Assembly (NCBI RefSeq): GCF_900095185.1
Contig: NZ_LT606948.1
Location: 761,823-825,822 of the forward strand
Reading direction: 5' to 3'
DNA from: Polynucleobacter necessarius
GTDB lineage: Bacteria; Pseudomonadota; Gammaproteobacteria; Burkholderiales; Burkholderiaceae
DNA length: 64,000 nt
Under the pieces are notes generated by a model that was given only the letters and a program-made list of their open reading frames with translations, had not been told where the DNA came from and did no database searches. The translations under genes and the position numbers were made by a program. Of the stretch, positions 42,098 through 51,742 are shown piece after piece. Position 1 is the stretch's first letter. Each line of letters begins with the position of its first letter.

Positions 42098-43441
42098 ATG
42101 GAATTTGAAATGTTAGATCAAGAAACAGCTGGCCAGACCATTATCAAAGTGGTTGGAGTCGGTGGGGCTGGTGGTAATGCGGTCCAGCACATGATCCGTC
42201 GTGGTGTTAATGGCGTAGAGTTCATTTGCATGAACACCGATGCTGGCGCTTTACAGCGTTCTAAGGCATCTGTGAATTTGCAACTGGGCTCTAGTGGATT
42301 AGGTGCAGGTGCGAAGCCGGAAATTGGAGCAGCCTCAGCAGAGGAAGCCCGTGCTCGTATTGCTGATGCAATGCAGGGTGCCCACATGGTATTTATTACT
42401 GCTGGTATGGGTGGAGGTACTGGAACTGGAGCTGCTCCGATTGTTGCTCAAGTTGCCAAAGAGATGGGTATCCTCACAGTTGGCGTGATTAGCAAACCAT
42501 TTGATTTTGAGGGCGTGAAGCGTTTGAAGGTTGCAGAGAATGGCGCGACTGAACTTGAATCTTATGTAGATTCACTAATTGTTGTGCTCAATGAAAAACT
42601 CTTTGAAGTGATGGGTGAAGATGCTGAGTTTGATAAAGCATTTGCATGTGCTGATGATGTATTGCATAACGCCGTATCTGGCATTGCGGAAATCATCAAT
42701 GTTCAAGGGTTGATTAATGTTGACTTTGAGGATGTTAAGACAGTCATGGGCGAGCAAGGTAAAGCCATGATGGGAACGGCAACCGTCTCAGGTATGGACC
42801 GTGCCCGTTTGGCTGCTGAAGCAGCTGTTGCTTCACCGCTACTCGATGGTGTTGACTTATTTGGTGCACGTGGCGTATTGGTCAATATCACAGCTAGCCG
42901 CTCACTCAAGTTATCTGAAACACGCGAGGTAATGGCTGCAATTCGTGGATATGCTGCTGATGATGCAACTGTAATTTTTGGTACGGTATACGACGAAAGT
43001 TTGGGTGATGCCTTACGTGTGACTGTTGTGGCTACTGGCTTGAATAACCCTCAAGCACGTAAAAATAACCAGCCAGAAGTCGTTTGGAGGCAAGCTACTG
43101 GTACACATGATGTAATGCCCACAATGGCTGATCTCAATAGCTTTACCCCTGCAAGTGCATCAGCAGCTATTAGTAAGGTGAACTTAGATTCTGCATTAAG
43201 TAGCAGTGTAGGTTTAGCCATGACTGGTGTTGGTGGAGGTGCGCCAGCCATGACAGCGCAACCAACGAGCTCAGGCGTTGACTATAGTCAATATGATTTA
43301 CCTAGAGTCTTTCGTAGCTCTCGTGACGCTACTCCTGCGCCTACAGTAGGCGCTGATAGTTCTCCTCAGGCTAAATCCATGCTGGATAAAGGGGCTGATT
43401 ACTGTGAAATTCCTGCCTTTTTATATAAGCAAGCAGATTAA
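42098..43441 (+). CDS. ftsZ: cell division GTPase FtsZ
   Basis: FtsZ polymerises into the division ring. The 447-residue tubulin homologue has GGVGGAGGNAV-like N-terminal loops, the GTP signature GGGTGTG at 105-111 and the T7 loop NVDFEDVKTVM. A variable linker leads to the C-terminal peptide EIPAFLYKQAD, which binds FtsA; relatives usually have IPAFLRKQAD, so one conserved Arg is Tyr. A perfect AGGAGG at 42088-42093 precedes the start and suggests strong translation, fitting FtsZ abundance. Confidence 0.97.
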   Translation: MEFEMLDQETAGQTIIKVVGVGGAGGNAVQHMIRRGVNGVEFICMNTDAGALQRSKASVNLQLGSSGLGAGAKPEIGAASAEEARARIADAMQGAHMVFITAGMGGGTGTGAAPIVAQVAKEMGILTVGVISKPFDFEGVKRLKVAENGATELESYVDSLIVVLNEKLFEVMGEDAEFDKAFACADDVLHNAVSGIAEIINVQGLINVDFEDVKTVMGEQGKAMMGTATVSGMDRARLAAEAAVASPLLDGVDLFGARGVLVNITASRSLKLSETREVMAAIRGYAADDATVIFGTVYDESLGDALRVTVVATGLNNPQARKNNQPEVVWRQATGTHDVMPTMADLNSFTPASASAAISKVNLDSALSSSVGLAMTGVGGGAPAMTAQPTSSGVDYSQYDLPRVFRSSRDATPAPTVGADSSPQAKSMLDKGADYCEIPAFLYKQAD

Positions 43442-43472
43442 TTAACTGCTCAATACAATAGGTAATTGCAGA

Positions 43473-43523
43473 ATGCCAGCGCAGCGCCCCTCCGGACGAT
43501 GAATCCCGCGCTTGCGTTGGCAT
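43473..43523. repeat. GC-rich imperfect palindrome between ftsZ and the peroxiredoxin gene
   Basis: ATGCCAGCGCAGCGC (43473-43487) pairs imperfectly with GCGCTTGCGTTGGCAT (43508-43523) across a 20-base loop. The stem has no T-run after it, so it is not a standard terminator. It is much more GC-rich than its surroundings. It could stabilise the ftsZ mRNA 3' end, act as a Rho-related stop, or be a dispersed repeat. Confidence 0.6.
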
Positions 43524-43553
43524 GCTCACTAACAATTATTTATTGGAGACGTC

Positions 43554-44054
43554 ATGATTGCTGTCGGACAAAAGTTACCAAACGCTACTATTTATGAGTT
43601 CATTAATGAAGAGAACGAAGGTTGCTTCTTAGGGCCAAATGCCTTTGAAGTTGAGAAACTGGTTGCTGGTAAAAAGATTGTCATGTTTGCGCTGCCTGGA
43701 GCATTTGCTCCTATCTGCTCTGCTAAGCAGGTGCCTGGTTATGTTGAGCACCATGATGCGATTAAGGTTAAAGGTATTGATGAAATTTGGTGTCTTTCCG
43801 TAAACGACCCATTTGTCATGGGCGCATGGGGACGTGATCAAAAAGTTAGTAACAAGATTCGTATGTTTGGTGACGGTAGTTGTGAGTTCACTAAAAAGTT
43901 GGGCTTAGAGTTGGATTTAACCGCACGCGGTTTAGGTGTTCGTTCAGACCGTTACGCTATGATTATTGAGGATGGTGTAGTTAAATCACTCGATCGTGAA
44001 GCTCCTGGTAAGTTTGAGGTAAGTGATGCTGCTTCAGTTCTTAAAAAGTTGTAA
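43554..44054 (+). CDS. peroxiredoxin (Prx5/AhpC-TSA type) with altered active site
   Basis: Prx5-type peroxiredoxins reduce peroxides with a reactive Cys. The 166-residue protein is full length and has P48 and the peroxidatic C55 in PGAFAPICS, and the conserved Arg in LGVRSDRY. The family motif is PxxxTxxC (commonly PGAFTPTCS). Here T52 is Ala and the second Thr is Ile. The Thr hydroxyl normally polarises the bound peroxide, so activity may be reduced. The start follows TTGGAGA. Confidence 0.9.
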   Translation: MIAVGQKLPNATIYEFINEENEGCFLGPNAFEVEKLVAGKKIVMFALPGAFAPICSAKQVPGYVEHHDAIKVKGIDEIWCLSVNDPFVMGAWGRDQKVSNKIRMFGDGSCEFTKKLGLELDLTARGLGVRSDRYAMIIEDGVVKSLDREAPGKFEVSDAASVLKKL

Positions 44055-44101
44055 TCCAATTAATTAAGTAAATCGCATCCCCTGAATTTAAATATCGCCA
44101 A

Positions 44102-45016
44102 ATGATGAAGCAACGCACTATCGCCACTCCTGTAAAAACCGTCGGAATTGGCTTGCACTCTGGTCGCAAAGTGACGATTGCGATTAAGCCTGCGCCAATC
44201 AATTCAGGGATTCAGTTTGTTCGAGTGGACACTGCGCAGGAGTCAGTCATTCCCGCAACTGCTTTGGCCGTATGCGATACCAGATTGGCCTCTGTAATTC
44301 AGAAGGATGGAGTACGTGTTTCTACGGTAGAGCATCTTTTATCAGCCTGCGCCGGACTTGGTCTGGACAATTTATTCATCGAGTTAGATGGGGAAGAAGT
44401 GCCCATCATGGATGGTAGTGCTGCTTCATTCTTATTTTTGATTGAATCGGCTGGAATTTCTGAACAAGAAGCGCCGCGCCAGTTTGTGGTGATCAAAAAA
44501 CCAGTAGAGGTTCGTGACGACGACAAGCTTGCTCGACTTGAGGCATTTTTTGGGTTTAAGTTGGATTGCACCATTGACTTTAAGCACCCAGCTGTTGATA
44601 AAACAGGGCAGCGCTTTATAGTCGATTTTGCTAAGCATGCTTATCGTAGTGAAATTGGCCGAGCCCGCACTTTTGGATTTGCTCATGAAGTGGAAGCGCT
44701 ACGTGAAACGGGTTTAGCACGCGGCGGTAGTTTGGACAACGCGATTGTTTTAGACGAGCACCGGATTTTGAATAACGAAGAACTTCGTTACGAAGATGAA
44801 TTCGTGCGCCACAAAATTTTGGATGCAATCGGTGATTTGTATCTCATTGGCCATCCTATCGTTGGCGCATATATTGCTGAAAAATCTGGCCACGCTCTGA
44901 ACAACGCACTCTTACGTAAGCTTTTGGAAGATCCCGATTCTTACGAAATCAGTACTTTTTCCGAAAACAAAGCTCCAGAGGCTTATTCTCAAGAAAACCA
45001 ACCCCTCTTCTTCTAA
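44102..45016 (+). CDS. lpxC: UDP-3-O-acyl-N-acetylglucosamine deacetylase
   Basis: LpxC is the zinc deacetylase at the committed step of lipid A synthesis. The 304-residue protein has the metal ligands H78 (TVEHLLSA), H237 and D241 ([11 protein letters not shown]) and the catalytic H251 (IGHPIVGA). The start is ATGATG, so either codon may be used. Downstream of the division cluster as in many proteobacteria. Convergent with the dciA-like gene. Confidence 0.96.
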   Translation: MMKQRTIATPVKTVGIGLHSGRKVTIAIKPAPINSGIQFVRVDTAQESVIPATALAVCDTRLASVIQKDGVRVSTVEHLLSACAGLGLDNLFIELDGEEVPIMDGSAASFLFLIESAGISEQEAPRQFVVIKKPVEVRDDDKLARLEAFFGFKLDCTIDFKHPAVDKTGQRFIVDFAKHAYRSEIGRARTFGFAHEVEALRETGLARGGSLDNAIVLDEHRILNNEELRYEDEFVRHKILDAIGDLYLIGHPIVGAYIAEKSGHALNNALLRKLLEDPDSYEISTFSENKAPEAYSQENQPLFF

Positions 45017-45037
45017 GGGGCTATGTACAATTTTCTG

Positions 45038-45586
45038 TTATTTCGGTTTAGTTTTGAGGAGCTTCTCAATAGGGGAGCGCAAGCCTGAGTTGGGCTCTAA
45101 TTTTTCTAAAAGAGACTCCCAAGATTTTTTGGCTACCGCGTTAAGGCCCTGAGGTCGCTCCCTTTGGGTATTTGCACGGGGCTTAACTGCCCAAGAGGGG
45201 GGAGCGGGTTTTACGCGTACTTTTATCGTCTTGCAGAGTAAGCCAGATTTTGATAACGCATTGATTAGACTAGGTAAAATTTGTTGTAAGCGACTAGCAA
45301 CGCTGGCGCTATTAACTAGTAAAAAAAGCTCCTCTTTTGTGCCGGAGCGCCATCCTGCTTCAATTTTTGGGCCTAGATGACCTAACTCGAGTTTTATGAG
45401 GGCTGCATTCAAAATAATCTTCAGTTTGGCTAGATCTTCTGTTTTAGCCAAAATTTCTCCAAGACCATCCGATTCACGTAGGTAATCTATCCAGTCATGA
45501 GCTGAATGCTTGCGGGATGGTTTAGGGTTAAAGTTCATAAAAAATGAGGTTGTGGGTGATAAACTCAAGGACTTCATTTTCTTCAA
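45038..45586 (-). CDS. DUF721 (DciA-like) protein
   Basis: DUF721 proteins include DciA, the helicase loader used by bacteria lacking DnaC-type loaders; they bind DNA through a KH-like domain. The 182-residue protein has the DUF721 core ([20 protein letters not shown], then [18 protein letters not shown]) and a basic, Pro-rich C-terminus. The assignment rests on the fold-like pattern and on its common position next to secA. It is divergent from secA, with only 6 bases between the starts, so the two promoters must overlap the genes. The N-terminal start is uncertain by about 15 codons. Confidence 0.8.
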   Translation of the reverse strand: MKKMKSLSLSPTTSFFMNFNPKPSRKHSAHDWIDYLRESDGLGEILAKTEDLAKLKIILNAALIKLELGHLGPKIEAGWRSGTKEELFLLVNSASVASRLQQILPSLINALSKSGLLCKTIKVRVKPAPPSWAVKPRANTQRERPQGLNAVAKKSWESLLEKLEPNSGLRSPIEKLLKTKPK

Positions 45587-45592
45587 AATCCC

Positions 45593-48376
45593 ATGGTAAT
45601 TGGTCTTCTTAAAACCCTGGTCGGCAGTCGTAACGACCGCCTCTTAAAACAGTATCGCAAAGTCGTGGCCAAGGTTGGTGCATTTGAGGCTGCCTTGCAA
45701 TCTTTGGATGACGAGGCTCTTGCCGCAAAAACAGCGGAATTCAAGTCCCGCTTATCCGCTGGTGAGTCATTAGATGATATTTCTGCAGAGGCATTTGCGG
45801 TCGTTCGTGAGGCCAGCGTTCGCGTGATGAAGATGCGCCATTTCGATGCGCAGATTCTCGGCGGCTTGGCCTTACATCAAGGCAAGATTGCTGAGATGGG
45901 TACTGGTGAAGGAAAGACGCTTACCGCTACTCTTCCGGTCTATTTAAATGCACTGACAGGCAAAGGTGTGCACGTAGTCACCGTAAATGATTATTTGGCG
46001 CAGCGCGATGCTGAATGGATGTCCAAGTTATACAACTTCTTGGGCATAAAGGTCGGTGTGAATTTATCTCAAATGGATCACACCACCAAGCAAGAGGCCT
46101 ATGCAGCAGATATTACATACGGCACTAACAACGAGTTTGGATTTGACTATTTGCGCGACAACATGGTGCAGGATCTGAGTCAACGAGTGCAACGTGGTTT
46201 AGCTTATGCCATTGTTGACGAAGTAGACTCTATTTTGATTGATGAGGCTCGCACTCCACTGATTATCTCTGGTCAGGCTGAAGACCATACTGATCTCTAC
46301 ATCAAAATCAATGCGCTCCCGTTCCATCTTGAGCGTCAAATTGGCGAAGAGAAAGCTGATGGAGCTGGCGTTGAAAAGCCTGGAGATTATTGGGTTGATG
46401 AGAAGTCTCAACAGGCATATCTAACGGAACAAGGCCACGATAAGGCTGAAGCTATATTGGTTCAGCTAGGAGCCCTGAATGATGGCGACTCTCTCTATGC
46501 TCCACAAAATATAACCTTGATGCACCACGTATACGCAGCTCTGCGGGCACATTCTTTGTATAACCGCGACCAGCATTATGTGGTTCAGAACGGTGAAGTG
46601 ATCATCGTAGATGAGTTCACTGGCCGTTTGATGCAAGGTCGTCGCTGGTCAGATGGACTGCATCAAGCTGTGGAAGCGAAAGAGGGTGTACAGATTCAGA
46701 ATGAGAATCAGACACTAGCTACCATTACCTTCCAAAATTATTTCCGTATGTACGGTAAGTTGGCCGGTATGACTGGTACCGCTGACACTGAAGCTTATGA
46801 ATTTAAGGAAATCTACAACTTAGAGACCGTTGTAATTCCCCCTAATCGAATTAGTCAAAGAATAGATAAACAAGACCAAATCTTTAAATCTTCTCGCGAG
46901 CGCTACGACGCTGTCATTAAGGAGATTGAGGATTGCTATGAGCGTGGCCAACCAGCATTGGTGGGTACTACCTCTATTGAAAATTCGGAATTGATTGCTA
47001 AATTACTTGATCAACGAAAATTGCCACATCAAGTCTTGAATGCGAAGCAGCATGCTCGTGAAGCTGAAATTATTGCTCAAGCAGGTCGTTCAAAAATGAT
47101 CACCATTGCTACTAATATGGCGGGGCGAGGCACGGATATTGTTTTGGGTGGCAATGTGGGTAAGCAAGCTTCTTTAATTGAGGCTGATAGTGCGCTTTCT
47201 GATGCAGAGAAGGCAGCTAGAATCAAGCAGTTGCACGATGAGTGGCAGAATATCCATGATCAAGTTTTAGCTGCTGGCGGTTTACATATCATCGGTACTG
47301 AGCGTCATGAAAGTCGTCGTATCGACAACCAATTAAGGGGTCGTTCGGGTCGTCAAGGTGATCCAGGATCATCACGTTTCTTCCTCTCTTTGGAGGATCC
47401 GTTATTACGTATTTTTGCTGGCGATCGTTTGCGTGCCGTTATGGAGCGTTTGAAGATGCCAGATGGTGAGCCCATTGAAGCAGGGATGGTGACGCGCTCC
47501 ATTGAGTCAGCCCAGGGGAAGGTTGAAGGCCGTAACTTTGATATCCGTAAACAGCTATTAGAGTATGATGACATTGCTAATGATCAACGCAAAGAGACTT
47601 ATCGCCTCAGAAATGAGGTTCTTGAGAGCGCCGATATTGGCGCCTTGATTGCCAACTTGCGTGAAGACGTATTGCGTTCTATTTGCTCTGCCTATGTGCC
47701 GGTTGAGTCTATGGAAGAGCAGTGGGACATTGTCGGACTTGAAAATATTCTGGCAAGTGAGTGGGGTCTTACTATTGACCTGAAGAGTTGGGTTGATGGT
47801 GTCGAGACTGTTGACGATGCAGAAATCGTTGATCGTGTTCTGCAAGCGGCCCAAGATGCTTATGATGCCAAAGTCAATCTTTCTGGTCGCGAGTCCTTTG
47901 CTGGATTTGAGCGGTCCGTTCTCTTATATAGCTTGGATAGTCATTGGCGCGAACACTTAGCTGCCTTGGATCATTTGCGTCAAGGTATCCATTTGCGTGG
48001 ATATGCCCAAAAAGATCCTAAGCAAGAATATCGTCGTGAAGCATTTGAGCTTTACGGCGAACTGCTTAATGTGATTAAGAGCAATGTAGTGAAAAGCATC
48101 ATGACTGTTCAAATCCGTAGTGCAAGCGAATTAGATCAAGCTTCTGAAGCAATGAATGATGATTTGGCCAAACTTTCTGATGTTCAATATCAACATGCTG
48201 ATGCTGATGCTGATGCTGATGCTGATCTAGAGGTAGCTGGTTCAACTGGTGATCGAGGTATTGCAATTGCAATTCAGCCAGCGTCACTTCGTCATGGACC
48301 AAAGGTCGGCCGTAATGATTCATGTAGCTGCGGCAGTGGTAAGCAGTACAAAAATTGCTGCGGTGCTTTAGCATAA
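45593..48376 (+). CDS. secA: preprotein translocase ATPase SecA
   Basis: SecA drives preproteins through SecYEG. The 927-residue protein has Walker A GEGKT at 105-109, Walker B with [13 protein letters not shown], the preprotein cross-linking domain, [10 protein letters not shown] and [10 protein letters not shown], and the helical scaffold. The C-terminal zinc motif has C911, C913, C922 and C923, and binds SecB. Just before the zinc domain, five GCTGAT units encode Ala-Asp repeats in the flexible linker. Intact and followed by a strong terminator. Confidence 0.97.
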   Translation: MVIGLLKTLVGSRNDRLLKQYRKVVAKVGAFEAALQSLDDEALAAKTAEFKSRLSAGESLDDISAEAFAVVREASVRVMKMRHFDAQILGGLALHQGKIAEMGTGEGKTLTATLPVYLNALTGKGVHVVTVNDYLAQRDAEWMSKLYNFLGIKVGVNLSQMDHTTKQEAYAADITYGTNNEFGFDYLRDNMVQDLSQRVQRGLAYAIVDEVDSILIDEARTPLIISGQAEDHTDLYIKINALPFHLERQIGEEKADGAGVEKPGDYWVDEKSQQAYLTEQGHDKAEAILVQLGALNDGDSLYAPQNITLMHHVYAALRAHSLYNRDQHYVVQNGEVIIVDEFTGRLMQGRRWSDGLHQAVEAKEGVQIQNENQTLATITFQNYFRMYGKLAGMTGTADTEAYEFKEIYNLETVVIPPNRISQRIDKQDQIFKSSRERYDAVIKEIEDCYERGQPALVGTTSIENSELIAKLLDQRKLPHQVLNAKQHAREAEIIAQAGRSKMITIATNMAGRGTDIVLGGNVGKQASLIEADSALSDAEKAARIKQLHDEWQNIHDQVLAAGGLHIIGTERHESRRIDNQLRGRSGRQGDPGSSRFFLSLEDPLLRIFAGDRLRAVMERLKMPDGEPIEAGMVTRSIESAQGKVEGRNFDIRKQLLEYDDIANDQRKETYRLRNEVLESADIGALIANLREDVLRSICSAYVPVESMEEQWDIVGLENILASEWGLTIDLKSWVDGVETVDDAEIVDRVLQAAQDAYDAKVNLSGRESFAGFERSVLLYSLDSHWREHLAALDHLRQGIHLRGYAQKDPKQEYRREAFELYGELLNVIKSNVVKSIMTVQIRSASELDQASEAMNDDLAKLSDVQYQHADADADADADLEVAGSTGDRGIAIAIQPASLRHGPKVGRNDSCSCGSGKQYKNCCGALA
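48197..48226. repeat. GCTGAT x5 tandem repeat in the secA linker
   Basis: Five perfect in-frame hexamers encoding (Ala-Asp)5 between the helical scaffold and the zinc-binding tail of SecA. The unit is a multiple of 3, so copy-number changes would alter linker length without a frameshift. Confidence 0.85.
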
Positions 48377-48406
48377 GCCTATTCCATTCATAGCGAGATG
48401 GATTAG

Positions 48407-48431
48407 TAGGGGCTTTAGACCCCTATTTTTT
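48407..48431 (+). terminator. Rho-independent terminator of secA
   Basis: TAGGGG (48407-48412), a 7-base loop, CCCCTA (48420-48425) and six T, 31 bases after the secA stop. Confidence 0.85.
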
Positions 48432-48542
48432 GAGTCTGCATGGCCGTGTTCAGGGCTTTCCCTAGCTATCTAGGTAAATAAATTTCGATGATTATGAGAC
48501 CTCATATGCAAAGAATTACATTTATTGGCAAAAGGAATCGTC

Positions 48543-49019
48543 ATGCAAAAGTCTTTACTCATCAATGCAGACAAATTGGGTGTCTTCAATGCGAGATGGC
48601 CTGTAGTTATGAGTACTATGGTGTTTTAAGCCATCAAAGTCTCGCATTAAGGTTTTTGAGTTTCATAAAACTGGTAAGAAAGTGCCTTATACCTGCACGC
48701 AATGTGATGAGGCGTGGTGTCTTCAGGCTTGTCCGGTGAATGCTGTTCGGGTAGATTTGGTCGCTGACGTAAAGGTAGCATCTGAGGATACCTGTGTTGG
48801 ATGTAAGGTATGCACCATTTCTTGTCCCGTCGGAACGATTAACTATGTCCAAGATACGGGCAAAAAGTACAAAAATGCGATTTATGTGGTGGAGACCCAG
48901 CCTGTGCTGCAGCATGCCCAACCGAGGCAATTACCTATGTGGATGCTGATTGTACTGGTTGAGACAGAATGCGCGCATGGGCCGATAAGCTCGGTAACCA
49001 AGATAGCAGCGCCAACTAA
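48543..49019 (+). pseudogene. aorA: AorA-type polyferredoxin subunit, frameshifted
   Basis: This resembles the electron-transfer subunit with 4Fe-4S clusters that accompanies AorB-type aldehyde oxidoreductases. From the ATG at 48543 it reads MQKSLLINADK, shifts to GCLQCEMACSYEYYGV, shifts again to KPSKSRIKVFEF then KVPYTCTQCDEAWC and CVGCKVCTISCPVGT, and shifts once more to CDLCGGDPACAAACPTEAIT, with a TGA shortly before the end (ADCTG*DRMRAWADKLG). All the cluster cysteines can still be traced across frames. At least three indels and one nonsense codon. Confidence 0.82.
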
Positions 49020-49039
49020 AAAGTATAGGAAAAAATATC

Positions 49040-50343
49040 ATGTCATCGGCTGGAAAATTGCTTCGCGTTAACTTAAGTAAGGGCACTTGCCAATCTGAAC
49101 CTCTCAGCTAAGGCCTCTTTAGGTTCACGAGGTTTGGCTACAAAGTATTTTGTAGAAGAGGTAGATCCAAAGATAGAGCCACTATCTCCCGATAATAAAA
49201 TTATTTGGGCTACTGGCCCTCTCACGGGAACTACTGCATCCACGGGTGGTCGTTATACCGTCGTTACAAAAGGACCATTGACGGGGGCAATTGCATGTTC
49301 TCACTCGGGCGGGTATTGGGGTGCAGAGTTAAAGATGGCCGGTTGGGATATGGTGATATTTGAGGGTAAATCACCTAAGCCAGGTTATCTTTACATTGAA
49401 AACGATAAGGCTGAATTGATCGATGCCTCTGACTTGTGGGGAAGATCTGTTTGGGAGACAGAGCCAAGTATCAAAATTAAACACCAAGATCCACAGATTC
49501 GTGTTTCTTGTATTGTGGGCGTGCGGGAGAAAACTAAGTTCTATATGCAGCGATTGTGAATGATTTACACCGTGCTGCAGGTCGTTCGGGTGTTAGGGCG
49601 GTAATGGGTAGTAAAAATTTAAAAGTAATTGCCGTGCGTGATACTAAAGGAGTTGGTAACTTAAAAAAATCCAAAAGCATTTATGGAAGCTGTGGCAGCA
49701 CCTCGCGAAAGCGAGGGCAAGGCTCACTTAGCGACAAATCAAGCCTGTTTTGCATGCACCATTGCTTGTGGCCGGATTTCAAAAATTGATGACACTCACT
49801 TCTCTATTGAGAATCAGCCACAGCATATGCATGCCTCAGGCGGTCTTGAGTATGAGGCTGCTTGGGCCTTGAGTGCCGCGAATGGCGTCAATGATTTGGA
49901 GGCTTTGCAATATGCTAATCAATTGTGTAATGAATAGGGTTTAGATCCAATTTCCTTTTGGAGCCACTATCGGGGCTGTCATGGAGTGAGGACGGTATTG
50001 ACGAAGGAGTATTGGCATAGAGGCTCCATTTGGTTCAGCAAAGGCACTCTGCTACTTAGCCGAAATTACCACTGAAGGAACTGGGTTCGGGAAAGAGATT
50101 GGTCTTGGTTTTGCGCGTTTTACTGAACAGTATGGTTACCCAGACCTCTCTATGAGAGTGAAGGGTCAAGAGTTTCCTGCTTACGATGGACGTGTGATTT
50201 AAGGAATTAGTTTGGCTTATGCAACATCAAATCGGGGTGCTTGTCATGTACGCGGTTATACGATTGCCTCTGAAGCATTGGGGATTCCGGTCAAGACCGA
50301 ACTCTCTGAGACTAAAGGTAAGCCGGAACTAGTAAAGGCATAT
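49040..50343 (+). pseudogene. aorB: aldehyde ferredoxin oxidoreductase catalytic subunit remnant
   Basis: AOR subunits carry a tungsten- or molybdenum-bispterin and a 4Fe-4S cluster and oxidise aldehydes. The start MSSAGKLLRVNLSKGTC at 49040 runs into a stop after PLS. Another frame gives RGLATKYFVEEVDP and IIWATGPLTGT, GGRYTVVTKGPLTGAI and GGYWGAELKMAGWDM. There are shifts near 49520 and 49665, and an internal gap of roughly 100 residues at [16 protein letters not shown]. The later parts ([26 protein letters not shown], then EAPFGSAKALCYLAEI and AYATSNRGACHVRGY) are scattered over frames. The C-terminal 100 or so residues are missing: the sequence joins directly to the start of the next gene at 50344. 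Confidence 0.87.
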
Positions 50344-51461
50344 ATGAAGCATGTCATCTTGGGCAATGGGCCAGCAGGTGTTATTGCAGCCAAAATCATA
50401 CGAAAGCGTGCTTCGCAAGATCAGATCGTGATGATTGGATCTGAGGCGCCGTATTCTCGGATGGCGATCCCTTATTTACTCATGGGTAATATTTCAGAGT
50501 CGGGGACCTATTTACGCAAGGAACCCAATCATTTCGAAACACTGAAAATTGAACAGATTCATGGAAAAGCGTTAGCGGTTAATGCAAAAGCAAAGAATTC
50601 AGAGTTAGGAGATGGTCAGTTAGTTCAGTTTGACAAGTTGCTGATTGCGACAGGCTCTATTCCGGTTCAACCACCCATTCCGGGAATCGATTTGCCTGGT
50701 GTCCATCTCTGCTGGACTTTAGAGGATTCGCGTGCGATTACAAAGTTAGCAAAACCAGGTTCCCGTGTCTTGCAGATGGGCGACCGCATGGTCCCAAGAA
50801 TGATGACCTCTGTGGCTGGAGGCATGATTAAAAATGAATTGAGGAAAAGGGTATGCAAGTGCATACCAACACTAAAGTGGATGCTATTACTCAATCTCAA
50901 TCTGGACTATTGGTTGCCTTATCAAATGGACAATCTCTAGAGGTCGATTTAGTGATCTCTGCAACAGGTGTTAAGCTCAATATTGCTAATTTAAAAACAT
51001 CTGGACTAGACACGAAAATTGGAATATTGGTCAACGAAAGGATGTAGACTTCTCACCAAGATATTTATGCCGCAGGAGATGTGACGGAGAGTCTTGATTT
51101 CTCAATCGGTGAGCGTATTGTGAATGCGATTCAACCAAATGCTGCTGAGCAGGCTCGGATAGCTGCTATTGCTATGACCGGTGGAAAAATTGAGAGTTTA
51201 GGCGCGCTACAAATTAATGTACTTGATACATTGGGTTGAATCTCATCCTCTTTTGGCTTATGGTCTGGAGCAAAGGGTGGTGATCACGTGGAATTGGTTG
51301 ATTTAGAGCAATATAAGTATTTGCGGCTAGAATTTTTCGAGGATGTTCTGGTCGGCGCTACTTGTGTTGGTAGTACTGAACATATAGGTGTATTAAGAGG
51401 GTTAATTCAAGGAAAGATGCCTTTAGGTGCTGGTCAAGCGCAATCTACTTGGATGAATTAA
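50344..51461 (+). pseudogene. aorC: AorC-type FAD/NAD(P)H oxidoreductase remnant
   Basis: This matches the pyridine-nucleotide disulfide oxidoreductase family, likely the NAD(H)-linked subunit of the aldehyde oxidoreductase complex. The ATG at 50344 gives MKHVILGNGPAGVIAAK (FAD site), SRMAIPYLLMG and LLIATGS. Then VLQMG joins directly to DRMVPRMM, so the central NAD-binding glycine motif has been deleted in frame. A one-base insertion near 50852 shifts into MQVHTNTKVDAITQ and VISATGVK; a TAG at 51044-51046 follows, then IYAAGDVTESLD, and a TGA at 51238-51240 before the end at 51461. The upstream open frame is continuous with the aorB remnant, a chimera made by deletion. Confidence 0.85.
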
Positions 51462-51472
51462 GCTGTAGCAAT

Positions 51473-51742
51473 GCAAATTATTTTAAAGTTGTTTGCCAGT
51501 TTGGCAAACTATTTACCACACATTAAAAAAATAGTATTGAAGCAGAAAGCGAACTTGCCGATGACAGCACAATGGGTGACATCATTCTTCTTTATAAAAT
51601 TCCTCGCAAATCAGCGCATTTGGTGATGGTAAATGGGGTTTATATTAAACTTCAAGAATGCGATCAATATGTTCTCAAACCTAGCGACGCCCTTGCAATT
51701 TGTCCTCCAGTCGCTGGGCGGATAATTATTCCAGTCTTTTAA
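51473..51742 (+). pseudogene. MoaD/ThiS-like sulfur carrier that has lost its C-terminal Gly-Gly
   Basis: MoaD-type carriers deliver sulfur to molybdopterin through a C-terminal thiocarboxylated Gly-Gly. The start MQIILKLFASLANYLP is followed by a shift at an A-run near 51528, after which the homologous frame reads DSTMGDIILLYKIP, HLVMVNGVYIKL and LKPSDALAICPPVAG. The expected end, Ala-Gly-Gly-stop, is visible if one G is removed from GCTGGGCGGATAA (51713-51725). With the extra G the frame runs on to IIIPVF and TAA at 51740-51742. Both lesions inactivate it. In Aromatoleum a MoaD-like gene (aorD) follows aorABC in the same way. Confidence 0.75.

Noticed and set aside
48197-48226. CRISPR-like or phage repeat
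   Set aside because: The units are six bases without spacers and lie in frame inside secA.
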